From NCBI RefSeq assembly GCF_024330105.1, contig NZ_JANDHW010000001.1, positions 1-64,000 on the forward strand: a stretch of DNA of 64,000 nucleotides. The letters are read 5' to 3'. How positions within the stretch are numbered: position 1 is the first letter of the stretch; the number at the start of each line of letters is the position of its first letter. Source of the stretch: Coprobacter tertius (GTDB lineage: Bacteria > Bacteroidota > Bacteroidia > Bacteroidales > Coprobacteraceae). This document shows positions 52,807 to 61,939 of the stretch, piece after piece. The notes beneath the pieces were generated by a model. It searched no databases and was not told the origin of the DNA. It worked only from the letters and a program-made list of their open reading frames with translations. Position numbers and translations under genes: made by a program.

Positions 52807-53404
52807 CTCCATCATTAGTTACAGTCCATATCCCTTTATCAATCGTTCCGTTCCACGTGTCTTGAATATGCGCCATTTCATGCCCCAAACCTATATAACT
52901 GGGCCGCTTATCATTGCCTTTACTATCTATCCCTCCTTCCTCACTTTCAGGATTCCATGTAATCTGATCCCCTTTTTCATTTACTCCATTATCTTCACCT
53001 TTTCCAATATTTACAGTCTTAGTCGATTCCGTTAATTCTTGAACCAACGCTGATCCCACCGGCCCTTTACTCATATTTTTTATCGCTTTCGTCAATTTCG
53101 CGATAAAGCTGTTATCGCCGGAATATATTTTTCCATCAGAGCCGATAAATCCATATTTTCCACTCGAGTCTTTCCCATAATAATATTTTTCATGACGTAT
53201 TCTTACATTGCCGTTCTCATCCTCTTCCCTGATTTGAATTACAGTAGTGATGCTATCCCCTCTCATATCAAAACAAGACATCGGATTGTTCATACAATAC
53301 ACATACGGGGAGACGGAGTAATATTTCTCGGCCAGGGGATCAGGACACATCCAACGTCCGATCGACTGATCGTAAAGACGGGCGCCGAAGTCAGAACACT
53401 CCAA
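52661..53404 (-). CDS. Orphan RHS tip with M91-type zinc metallopeptidase domain
   Basis: Begins with a fragment of RHS core (ECSDFGARLYDQSIGRWMCP) and ends in a toxin domain of about 150 residues containing IGLGHEMAHIQDTWNG. HEMAH is an HExxH zinc-binding motif, and the later SEKYAVSVENKIRIENKIPV fits the M91 (NleD-like effector) family. The frame starts with a TTG where other copies have the Leu of GGLECS; upstream, a one-base deletion and a stop (around 53417-53425) break the core frame, so there is no plausible start codon. It is a displaced cassette, probably expressed only after recombination into a full RHS gene. The immunity gene follows after 23 bases. Confidence 0.75.
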   Translation of the reverse strand: MECSDFGARLYDQSIGRWMCPDPLAEKYYSVSPYVYCMNNPMSCFDMRGDSITTVIQIREEDENGNVRIRHEKYYYGKDSSGKYGFIGSDGKIYSGDNSFIAKLTKAIKNMSKGPVGSALVQELTESTKTVNIGKGEDNGVNEKGDQITWNPESEEGGIDSKGNDKRPSYIGLGHEMAHIQDTWNGTIDKGIWTVTNDGEVIYNSEKYAVSVENKIRIENKIPVRTHYAIEIKDGVKVGLESTRVVF

Positions 53405-53521
53405 ACCACCGAACGAACATATTCTTCACCCATATGTTTTTTATCTAAAAGTATTTTTACCCTTTAACAAGGAATATGTAATAATTAATAATATCCTACT
53501 TTAAAAAAAATTTCTAATTAT

Positions 53522-54064
53522 CTAATTAATAAAAAAAGATTCTATTAATTGAAGACTATCAGAACTTATTATTTTATATATCTTTAAAGGTGCATCAAAA
53601 TTAACATTAGGGTCAAAGTTCATAATACCTTTATAACCAGGAATAGAATCACCAATAGGAATTAATCCTTTTTCATCAACTAACATATTATTACAAGAAT
53701 TTGCTAAAATACAACAACCTATTATTTCATTATCAAGGAATGTGTATCCAATAATTTTTAACTCAGTTTGATTTTTTATTGAATCAGAAGATATTATAAA
53801 TTGTTTTGAATTTTGAATTATACTCGAACCTAATGCAATTATGGCAATACACTCATCATTTTTATTATCTCTCAAAATAACAACATTACAAACTTTATAT
53901 TCATTATTTCCATACTTAGTTTTATTTTTTTGTAAACTAAGCATTTCTCTTATTTTTTCTTTTAAGATAGGATTAAAAACATTCGATTCATGTTCAACAT
54001 TATTTTTACATGAAATAAAAAACAAAATAAATATTAATAGTAACAATGACATTTTTTTTCTCAT
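53522..54064 (-). CDS. Lipoprotein, probable immunity protein for the JAB-like RHS toxin
   Basis: 180 residues. Signal peptide with lipobox (LLLLIFILFFISC) and a KNNVEHES continuation, so lipid-anchored. The soluble part is alpha/beta, containing VCNVVILRDNKNDECIAIIALGSS and a Cys-rich IGCCILANSC segment. No recognised family. Its ATG overlaps the RHS stop as ATGA (54061-54064), so it is translationally coupled to the only complete RHS toxin, which strongly indicates it is the cognate immunity protein. Very AT-rich. Confidence 0.75.
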   Translation of the reverse strand: MRKKMSLLLLIFILFFISCKNNVEHESNVFNPILKEKIREMLSLQKNKTKYGNNEYKVCNVVILRDNKNDECIAIIALGSSIIQNSKQFIISSDSIKNQTELKIIGYTFLDNEIIGCCILANSCNNMLVDEKGLIPIGDSIPGYKGIMNFDPNVNFDAPLKIYKIISSDSLQLIESFFIN

Positions 54065-57000
54065 TTTATATTCATTTTATGATTCATAATTAAACTTTTC
54101 ATCATTTTATAAGTTAACGCTTTACCAACATATTTAGAACTATTCATATGATCATAGTTATATATTCCTCCTGATTCTTTGTGATATATATATAGAGTGG
54201 GATATTCTTTTGGCCATTTTTTATTTGCTTTTTTCGCAATATTAAATTGACTATTCATAAATTCCGCATCAGAAGATCCAAATTTTATACCATTTTTATA
54301 CAACTCATAACCAGAAGCTTTCTTAGTTTCATCTCCCCCTGGATGACTATGTATATGAAAAGTCATGTCTTTCCTTTCATGCCCCATAGTATTTAAGGTT
54401 ACATTATCTTCAATTAAATCCGAATTGATAACATAATTAATATTTCCTTTATTTTTATAACCACTTAAACCCCATTCGACACTTGAATTATCAACTACAA
54501 ATTTAAACACGTTAAAAGCATCATTTGAGTTAATAGTCTCAGCGGTCAAAAAATTGTTGCTATTTGTCAATTGAGGTAATAAACCTTTATCCATCACATC
54601 AATGTATTTCCCAGAAATTGATGTATAACCATAAACATCAGTATAAGAATTATATAATCGATCATATTTATCATCTGTCTTTAATGCCAATATTGTTCGA
54701 CCATCTGATGTCAACATATATATATCCATTCCGTCCGGATCGACATACCTCATCGGGTTATTCATGCAATACACATACGGGGAAACGGAGTAATATTTCT
54801 CGGCCAGCGGATCAGGACACATCCAACGTCCGATCGACTGATCGTAAAGACGGGCACCGAAGTCAGAACACTCCAAACCACCGAACGAGATATATTCCTT
54901 GCCGGAATATTTATACGGCTGTAATTCCTTCCAGTAACACTCCCTCTGCTGTAATCCGAAGGGATAATAGCGCATGTACTGCACCACATTACTGCTGTTA
55001 GCAGCATCCAATACAACACGGTTACTGCCCAGATAATCCTTTTGGTAACCGTAGACCTTATGCGTGGCGCCGCTTACCTTGATATAGCCCCCGGGGACAT
55101 CTATTCGCGATAACCGGCCGTTGACGTATTCCTTATTACCGATATAATCTTTACTGTAACTCACAGATCGCGTATCAACGCCTCGCGTCGACAAACTCGT
55201 GACCGGGGCATAAACAAGACTCTTGCCCGTTACGCTGCCTACCCGGAGTTTCTTTCCCTCCCCGTCATAGGCGAACTGGCTCGTCGAACTCTTCGTCTTC
55301 ACACGATAGGGCAAACCCAGCGAGTTATACTCTACGCTGTCGATATTCGCGTTCGCGTTATACGTCATACATCCGTTTTTATTATAACGGTAATGAGCTC
55401 CAGTTTGTTGTTTATTCTCCGTAAATTGATACAGGTGGTAATCGCTGGTTGCCGTCGATTTATCCGTGATCCGCTTCACCTGGTTGCCCTCGTAAGTATA
55501 AGTCAGGTCGTCGATAACCTGTGGATTATTCAGATTCGAGATCCGTTTCAGAGTCATAATATTACCGTTCTTATCATACGTCAGGGCCTCGGTATGACCT
55601 CCGCTTACGGCTACCGTCGTTTTCAACCGGTTCAATCCGTCATAATTATATTTATATTCCCAGTTCATTTCAGGTTGATCGTACACTCCCGAGAGATATA
55701 CCGACCCTTTCAACCCCGTTACATTGCCACCATAATCGTAAGTGATCTGTTCGCTGTATCCCGGATAGTTAGAAGCCCGTGTACGCCACCCTCGGATATT
55801 ATATGTATAAGAGCATGTAGCAGTTATGCCTGAATTACCCGTCAGCTGGCCCACCGCGTTATAGCTGCTGCCCAAATAACAACTCACCTTGCCGTTCGTG
55901 TAAGAGATCAGGGTTGGCTGTTGCAGCTGGTTATATGTCGTAGTATAGGTCTCCGTGAGCCCCGATCCCGATCCCGAAGTACTGCTTTGCACCCTTCGTT
56001 GGCTCTCCAGACCCGTATACGTATAATCCGTCGTCTCTATTTCGTAGCCCCCCAAATGGTTCGTCGAGCGGCTCTGGCTGATTCCTCCACGGGGGTTATA
56101 GTAAACCGACGTTATATTCTCCTGACCGCTTTCATCCAGCAGGAAGACCCGCTTGCCCGAGACTTTATCCTTGGCCGAATAATCTTTTCCTCCGATCAGG
56201 AGCGTATGCTTTTCTTCCGGATTACCCGTATACAACAAACTGTCTTTATGCGGCGCGCATGCCGGCAAATCCAGAAAGCCGTAATGATCGTAATAATATA
56301 CCGCGTGTAAACTAACATCCGTCAGACTCAGGTTCGTCTCGTAACCCGTTCCCTGCCAGTTCACCGACGCGTTATATTTCGCCGTGATCACATGGTTAAC
56401 AACATATAGGGAATCAGCCCCTTTTCCCTCTCCCGATACGACCGGACGGTCGAAGGCGTCGTAAAGGGTAAAGCTCCATTTCCCCGCAGAGCGCTGTTCC
56501 TCGTCTCGGCTCAAGATCAACCGGTCGTTCTTGTCATATGCCATCGTAACATTTCCGCATGACGGGATATGTTTTCGGATCATACGGTTACGGTGATCGT
56601 ACTGATAGTTATAAGACATTTTTTTTAAATGGGGAGAAGCCCACGAGAGAGAACCCATCTTATCCGGCAGCAATGGGTCGCCAGGGGTAAAGACATAAAG
56701 AAGGTTACCATCTTCATCATATCCTTTCGTCGTATTGTAATACTCCGTTCCATCGACTATGCGCGTGAGTACCTCACGGCCCTCCTTATCCGTAAAAACA
56801 TAACGGACTTGGCCCGACTCATCCGTTATCTTCTCTACTACCAAGCTCCCCGAAGGATACAACCGGTTTTCTATAGACCCGTCACTTTTCCGGACGCCGA
56901 CATGGTAACACGACAGAACGTCGCCTGCTACAGACGTATTGGTCATATATTCCGTTTTAACTCCCTTGCCAGCGTTTCGCCATTCCTGACCCGGGCCGTA

Positions 57001-57441
57001 TCGGACACTTAACCGGTCCAGTGGGCTGTCTTCATAAACAGGCTCGCTGTATGGATAAGAATCTTTATAAAATCCAACCGCTTCGGTTTTCAGTTGGGAC
57101 TCCGGTACAAATGAGCCGTTACCTCCATAAGGAACCGGGAGCCAGCTGCGCCCTTGTCGACCTGCCCCGTCGTACTCCTGATAACTGACCAAATCCTTGT
57201 TCCCTGCGCTCACTCCTTTCCGCACCGTTTGCACTGGTCGGCTAAAGCCGTCATAGTACTGGTAAGTTACCAGACTCTTTGCCACTAATTCACTCTCGTT
57301 CACACCGTCCGTTGCGCTCTGGGGTGTTAACGTTTGTACATAACTGGGCTCACGCGTTTGTCCATATCCGGATAATACCCTCATGATGAATAATACACCA
57401 ATAATGAATCTAATATATTTTACCTTTCCTAAAATAAACAT
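54061..57441 (-). CDS. Full-length RHS polymorphic toxin with JAB-like C-terminal domain
   Basis: 1126 residues. Signal peptide (YIRFIIGVLFIMRVLSGYG), then a DUF6443 N-terminal domain (about 30-160; PSYVQTLTPQSATDG, YYDGFSRPVQTV), many YD/RHS repeats (YDKNDRLILSRDEEQ; YNYDGLNRLKTTV) and the RHS-associated core (ECSDFGARLYDQSIGRWMC near 857-875). After NNPMRYVDPDG (about 900) the variable tip follows. It contains HIHSHPGGDE (H1029, H1031, H1033) and GSSDAEF, a JAMM/JAB-type metallopeptidase pattern as in Toxin-JAB tips. The tip ends at 54061 and overlaps its immunity gene by ATGA. It is Sec-exported by its own signal; how it is delivered further is unknown. Confidence 0.87.
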   Translation of the reverse strand: MFILGKVKYIRFIIGVLFIMRVLSGYGQTREPSYVQTLTPQSATDGVNESELVAKSLVTYQYYDGFSRPVQTVRKGVSAGNKDLVSYQEYDGAGRQGRSWLPVPYGGNGSFVPESQLKTEAVGFYKDSYPYSEPVYEDSPLDRLSVRYGPGQEWRNAGKGVKTEYMTNTSVAGDVLSCYHVGVRKSDGSIENRLYPSGSLVVEKITDESGQVRYVFTDKEGREVLTRIVDGTEYYNTTKGYDEDGNLLYVFTPGDPLLPDKMGSLSWASPHLKKMSYNYQYDHRNRMIRKHIPSCGNVTMAYDKNDRLILSRDEEQRSAGKWSFTLYDAFDRPVVSGEGKGADSLYVVNHVITAKYNASVNWQGTGYETNLSLTDVSLHAVYYYDHYGFLDLPACAPHKDSLLYTGNPEEKHTLLIGGKDYSAKDKVSGKRVFLLDESGQENITSVYYNPRGGISQSRSTNHLGGYEIETTDYTYTGLESQRRVQSSTSGSGSGLTETYTTTYNQLQQPTLISYTNGKVSCYLGSSYNAVGQLTGNSGITATCSYTYNIRGWRTRASNYPGYSEQITYDYGGNVTGLKGSVYLSGVYDQPEMNWEYKYNYDGLNRLKTTVAVSGGHTEALTYDKNGNIMTLKRISNLNNPQVIDDLTYTYEGNQVKRITDKSTATSDYHLYQFTENKQQTGAHYRYNKNGCMTYNANANIDSVEYNSLGLPYRVKTKSSTSQFAYDGEGKKLRVGSVTGKSLVYAPVTSLSTRGVDTRSVSYSKDYIGNKEYVNGRLSRIDVPGGYIKVSGATHKVYGYQKDYLGSNRVVLDAANSSNVVQYMRYYPFGLQQRECYWKELQPYKYSGKEYISFGGLECSDFGARLYDQSIGRWMCPDPLAEKYYSVSPYVYCMNNPMRYVDPDGMDIYMLTSDGRTILALKTDDKYDRLYNSYTDVYGYTSISGKYIDVMDKGLLPQLTNSNNFLTAETINSNDAFNVFKFVVDNSSVEWGLSGYKNKGNINYVINSDLIEDNVTLNTMGHERKDMTFHIHSHPGGDETKKASGYELYKNGIKFGSSDAEFMNSQFNIAKKANKKWPKEYPTLYIYHKESGGIYNYDHMNSSKYVGKALTYKMMKSLIMNHKMNIK

Positions 57442-57454
57442 CGTGGATCCTCCC

Positions 57455-60400
57455 TTAATTCATGTAATGATAGCGGTAACTCTCGATCACACTCTTTTTC
57501 CCGTTCTTGTCCTTAAACCAGAGACAAATCAAACGACCGGCTGCATCATAATCATAGTAAAGCGTACGGCCGTCGGCTTCCGTCCGACTGGTTACCCCTA
57601 CTCCCGGCTGATGAGTAAAGGTTATTACGTTCGCCTCCGGCAAATAAGTACGCAACAGATTTAACGCTTTTACATCCGAATCCAAGAGTAATGGATTGGA
57701 CGATATTGTCTCAAGAGAAGACTCAGAAATAATGGAAGTTACCTCTTCGTATGTCGCATTCGTGATCTCAGCTATCGGATACCGGTAATTATACCCCCAT
57801 ATATAAACCACTTTTTTATAACCGTCCTGTATAATATATACAGGATTACCATATTTATCATAACGCATAAACTGAATACGTTCTTCTTCGATTCCATTAC
57901 CGTTATTTTTCTGCGAAAGACTCTTTTGTAACAGCAAACCTCCGAAATCTCCAAAATAAGCGTTCTGAGTCGTACCATTAGTTTCAAGGTCTTTATAATG
58001 ACGGCTCTGTAGCAATGTCGTAAGGCGGCGTTCTTGTATCAACCGTTGGCGTGCTGTTTCATTCTCTCCCGTATAAGTAATGGTTTGCGGATATTTACGC
58101 TCATCGACAATCGTTTTTCCCTCGCTGCTCTTCGTGGTTATTCTTATAGGGGCCAATAACGGCGTTTTTCCGGTAGTAGGTTCATAATAGGTATATGACT
58201 TAACCGATACGACCGAATCATTACCGAAATATTGTTTCGTTGTAATTGATTCAGGAACTTTACATCCGGTTTGTATATAATAATATCTCCAATCATAATG
58301 ATCGGAATATTTCGACAAACGATCCTCTTCTTCGCGGGTAAGTCCCTGCCTTACAACTTTCTGAAATATTTGACCGGCCGGTATCGAATCGGTGTTCATT
58401 TCTTTATACTTATAATCTTCACTTACGACGAGGTTATAAATAGTCCCTTTCCGTTCATACATTTTTTTACTGACAAGTTGCCCTCTCCGCCAATCATTTT
58501 TTGTATCTATCACGATCGTTGTAGAATCAAATAACAAAGAGTCTGCATAGGTACCGTCATAAAATAAATAATTGTAAACGGTTTTCCCCGCATCTACCGT
58601 GTCGTTTCCATTCACATATAACCGGTATTCAGTTATATCTTCATACATAATAGGCATACCACCGGGATACAAAAAATTAGTTTTAGGCCGTGCCATATAG
58701 TTTCTCGATCTTACTGATTCATAGCGATTGCCGTTCACATAATATTCTATCTCTTGGCTATAGTAATAATCATAATCATTCGGTATATGCAACATACTAC
58801 CCGGACCATATTCGAGCCTTTTTATCATAGTTTTACCGGATACAGGATCATATTCCCTTATTTCTCTTATATGCAACCCCCCAACCAATCGAGCAGGCGT
58901 TTTCTCGGGTCCGTAATAATTTTGTTCATAATCGAACTGTGTAATTCCTCCTGTGGGAAAAACAATACTTTTTAATACACCCCGTCGACAAGTCAGTTCT
59001 CCTGCCTGTTTCTCATCTCCCATTACCGTAAGTTCCAGATTATCGTGCGGTATGCCCGAAATTACATTACTTACTTTAATACGTTCTTTGGGCTTAGCTA
59101 TCGCAGTCATTGTTTGGCTAGGCTCTCCTGAAAGATCTTTTTTCCAAAATCCCCAATGATCAGGTTCACGTAAAGAGCCATGTAAAGGAGTATATGAATG
59201 ATCGTAATATCCCATACGATAACGCTCTACCATTTTGCCATCAGAATCTATAACGTCTATCGAATCGAGTAAAAAACAACTTTTCGATCTGGAATCAGAG
59301 AAATCGGAATAGTAAAAACGCACTTTTTTTAATAATCCTCCAGCGATATCATATACGGATATATATTCGAGGTTCTGATACGCATCCCGCTGAAATTCCG
59401 TCCATCCTCCACGATAGCTTATCTTTTTAAGCATTAATTCTTTCATAATAGGATGTTTCTCAGGCATTGCACCCACACTCACTTCATTAAGTATAATATT
59501 CAGCAAAGAAGAAGGTTCGGTAACATCTACCGAATTTATATACGTTCTATTATTAATGAAATTCGTAAGTTTCGGATATATTTTCTCTCCTGTAACCGCT
59601 CCTGTATAAGTCGATCGGTCTTCTATTTGTAAAAAATCATTCCCTTTATCGATATCTGTCATATGCTGATATTCATCATAAATAAACGATACCGTATCTC
59701 TTCTCGAAGGAGAAATAATTTCAGTTCCCTTCCATGATATTACTTTCCAGTCGGTAGCATCTTGTAAAACATTATAAGAAGTAGCCGACCTTTCCATATA
59801 AATTTTATTTCCTGATATAGAACGGCCGAAATGATATTGAAACCCATTTTCATCGGTAATGTGGAATTCATGACCAAAACGGGAAGACTCAAAACGATTG
59901 GTTGTTATCTCTACCGGTTGGTAAGGATGCGTTTTTATAACCCGGGTATCATTATCCCGCTTATACGAAAAATAAAAACTACCGCTTTTATCAATCAAAC
60001 TATAAAAAAACTGATCGGGTTGGCCATCATCTTCACCTTTTGCCCATTTATATAAGAAATTTACATCATTTCGTTTAGAAGAACAACCCATTGAATAATA
60101 TCCATAAGTATCGAAATCATCCTGCCCTGCTATCGAACGGGATATAGACGGTTCGGCACTCAACGACCAACCTTCGCCTACCCAACTTTTACCCGTACTG
60201 TTAGGACGAAATCCGGATGCATGATAACTCAGTGCGATAGGAAGCGTAATTTCACCGATCTTTATTTCATAAATCGGAATATTGATATCAACCAATCCCG
60301 AACTATAATTTACCGGATAAGTAACATTTCGTATCAAAGCCGCTGCCGCAGGTGTAGTAGGCAATATTTCGGGCCGGCTTACCGAAATAGGGTCGGTATC

Positions 60401-60469
60401 CTGGGCGATACTTTTACTGCACAAAGCCAGCAAGCAAACGATAGCGGCCGTTAACATTCGTGTTTTCAT
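57455..60469 (-). CDS. SpvB-like exported protein with YD-type C-terminus, RHS partner
   Basis: About 1004 residues from the ATG at 60469. Signal peptide MLTAAIVCLLALCSKSIAQ; then VSRPEILPTTPAAAALIRNV, PVNYSSGLVDINIPIYEI and LPIALSYHASGFRPN, the pattern at the start of SpvB/TcdB-type RHS-associated proteins in Bacteroidetes. The middle is beta-rich with no enzymatic motif seen, and the end has RHS/YD-type repeats (GYKKVVYIWGYNYRYPIAEI; YYDYDAAGRLICLWFK). It ends 13 bases before the RHS toxin gene start. By analogy with Tc toxins it may form part of a shell around the RHS toxin; that is inference. Confidence 0.8.
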   Translation of the reverse strand: MKTRMLTAAIVCLLALCSKSIAQDTDPISVSRPEILPTTPAAAALIRNVTYPVNYSSGLVDINIPIYEIKIGEITLPIALSYHASGFRPNSTGKSWVGEGWSLSAEPSISRSIAGQDDFDTYGYYSMGCSSKRNDVNFLYKWAKGEDDGQPDQFFYSLIDKSGSFYFSYKRDNDTRVIKTHPYQPVEITTNRFESSRFGHEFHITDENGFQYHFGRSISGNKIYMERSATSYNVLQDATDWKVISWKGTEIISPSRRDTVSFIYDEYQHMTDIDKGNDFLQIEDRSTYTGAVTGEKIYPKLTNFINNRTYINSVDVTEPSSLLNIILNEVSVGAMPEKHPIMKELMLKKISYRGGWTEFQRDAYQNLEYISVYDIAGGLLKKVRFYYSDFSDSRSKSCFLLDSIDVIDSDGKMVERYRMGYYDHSYTPLHGSLREPDHWGFWKKDLSGEPSQTMTAIAKPKERIKVSNVISGIPHDNLELTVMGDEKQAGELTCRRGVLKSIVFPTGGITQFDYEQNYYGPEKTPARLVGGLHIREIREYDPVSGKTMIKRLEYGPGSMLHIPNDYDYYYSQEIEYYVNGNRYESVRSRNYMARPKTNFLYPGGMPIMYEDITEYRLYVNGNDTVDAGKTVYNYLFYDGTYADSLLFDSTTIVIDTKNDWRRGQLVSKKMYERKGTIYNLVVSEDYKYKEMNTDSIPAGQIFQKVVRQGLTREEEDRLSKYSDHYDWRYYYIQTGCKVPESITTKQYFGNDSVVSVKSYTYYEPTTGKTPLLAPIRITTKSSEGKTIVDERKYPQTITYTGENETARQRLIQERRLTTLLQSRHYKDLETNGTTQNAYFGDFGGLLLQKSLSQKNNGNGIEEERIQFMRYDKYGNPVYIIQDGYKKVVYIWGYNYRYPIAEITNATYEEVTSIISESSLETISSNPLLLDSDVKALNLLRTYLPEANVITFTHQPGVGVTSRTEADGRTLYYDYDAAGRLICLWFKDKNGKKSVIESYRYHYMN

Positions 60470-60515
60470 ACTATTTGTTTTCTCTTTCTTGTCTTTATTG
60501 AATTCTATCACTTTC

Positions 60516-61685
60516 TTATCTTCTCAGAATTTTCTCGCTTATTTCTTTTTCACCTGCTTTTATGTACAAAAGATATTCTCCCCGGTTACGGTTCGTAAAA
60601 TCGATTTCTCGCTTCACTGTTCCCTCGGCTCTGTCTTGGCGATCACGATAAATCAACTCACCTGTAATTGTAAATATCGCATAATCTACTTGTACAGGCT
60701 CCGGCAAATAAATTTCTACCTGTAAAACCTCTTTAACCGGATTGGGGTAAAAATTATAATAAACCTCATCAATCGGATGACGGTTCTTCTTTTTCATCCC
60801 CGGAAGAACCGGATTCTCCGCCCCGGGGATCTCTCGCAAGCCTTCAGCTTCTTGTACAAGACTATCTCGTAGAGCCGTATTCACCGAGTCATTCAGATAA
60901 GTTTGTTCATTTGGAGAGCAAAAAAAACTCGCTGCAAATACCGTATCGCATCGCAACCCCGCAATTTCACTATGAATAACGGTTTCAAATACCGGATAAC
61001 GATACCCGGGTGCATACCAACGAAATGTTTGGGTTTCCATTTGCAAAGTATCGGTTGCCAAACGATAACGTATGCTATCTTCCGTTACCGGATAAATTTG
61101 TTGCAAACTGTCTTTTGTTTCGGAAAAAACAACTGGGACATGCTCTTCGACAAAACGTTTTACCGTATGTGTCCGCAATACATTTCGAAGGGTATCTTTC
61201 GAAGGAAGCACCAACAATCCCGAAGCGTCAGCTCGAGTATAAACATATCCTCCTTCCTCGAGTCGCAGCTTGTCACAATACAATCCTGTCGCATGGAAAT
61301 ATCCTCCCAATGAATCCCCGTAAGCCATCGGGTAACGAAGTAGCAGTTCGGGTATTTTATGTCGAATAAGGGTTTCCCGATTTTCGAGACCTTGAAGAAG
61401 CAAACTATCGCCTCGGAGCCGATAATAATAAGATGTATTATGTTCCCGGGCAATTAACAAAGTATCTGAAGATCCGGTATAATACACCTCATAAGAGCCG
61501 TCTTGTACCGAAAATTCGGAGAAATCCCATAAGCAAGATTCTCCCGAACGACCCGAATCTTTATAACTGATGAATTGTTTAGTCACCTCATCTCCGGCTA
61601 CTATCCTATTATTTTCATACGTGAGCTGTGCGGAGACTGGTGAAAAAAATAACAATAACCCCGCGAAACAGGCATGTTTTTTCAT
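60516..61685 (-). CDS. T9SS type A sorting domain protein at the head of the RHS operon
   Basis: 389 residues. Signal peptide (ACFAGLLLFFSPVSA); a beta-rich central region without recognised motif (residues about 20-290). A C-terminal T9SS type A sorting domain (about 310-389): VYYNFYPNPVKEVLQVEI, TITGELIYRD, and NRGEYLLYIKAGEKEIS. First gene of the RHS operon; only 46 bases lie between it and the SpvB-like gene. A T9SS-exported surface protein leading an RHS cassette suggests cooperation in delivery or display, but this is inferred. No homologue was recognised. Confidence 0.78.
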   Translation of the reverse strand: MKKHACFAGLLLFFSPVSAQLTYENNRIVAGDEVTKQFISYKDSGRSGESCLWDFSEFSVQDGSYEVYYTGSSDTLLIAREHNTSYYYRLRGDSLLLQGLENRETLIRHKIPELLLRYPMAYGDSLGGYFHATGLYCDKLRLEEGGYVYTRADASGLLVLPSKDTLRNVLRTHTVKRFVEEHVPVVFSETKDSLQQIYPVTEDSIRYRLATDTLQMETQTFRWYAPGYRYPVFETVIHSEIAGLRCDTVFAASFFCSPNEQTYLNDSVNTALRDSLVQEAEGLREIPGAENPVLPGMKKKNRHPIDEVYYNFYPNPVKEVLQVEIYLPEPVQVDYAIFTITGELIYRDRQDRAEGTVKREIDFTNRNRGEYLLYIKAGEKEISEKILRR

Positions 61686-61716
61686 GGATTTATAAATATT
61701 TGTAATGAATTCAGCA

Positions 61717-61724
61717 CAAATGTA
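61717..61724 (-). promoter_or_regulatory. -7 box of the RHS operon
   Basis: Minus strand TACATTTG, exact TAnnTTTG match, 32 bases before the first ATG of the operon. Confidence 0.6.
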
Positions 61725-61892
61725 AATAAATATATTTTATATCCAAATTTATTTTATAAAAAAATAAAGCCCATATAAAATTAATATTTAAGCAATTAGT
61801 AACACCACATCATATAACCGACTTCTATATACTGATTATCGACAGTCATATCGATATAAATACTACCTAATTTTATACAAAAAAATAACAAA

Positions 61893-61934
61893 ATCCTATT
61901 ATATTAGTTTACTACTATACTAATATAATAGGAT
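61893..61934 (-). terminator. Terminator after folK
   Basis: 16-bp perfect inverted repeat (61893-61908 with 61919-61934), 10-base loop, 5 bases after the folK stop on the minus strand, followed by TTTGTTATTTTTTTG, a T-rich tail. Confidence 0.72.
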
Positions 61935-61939
61935 AAATA

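Noticed and set aside
53402..53425. TTG at 53404 as a true start of the M91 protein
   Set aside because: It is the Leu codon of the conserved GGLECS core sequence and has no upstream ribosome-binding context; the core frame is broken just upstream.
55393..57012. Long plus-strand frames opposite the RHS gene
   Set aside because: They are reverse-frame shadows of the repetitive RHS coding sequence and have Arg/Ile-rich low-complexity translations with no domain.
54061..61685. A type VI secretion explanation for the RHS proteins
   Set aside because: No VgrG, PAAR, Hcp or T6SS structural gene is present, and the RHS and SpvB-like proteins have Sec signal peptides, which T6SS effectors lack.
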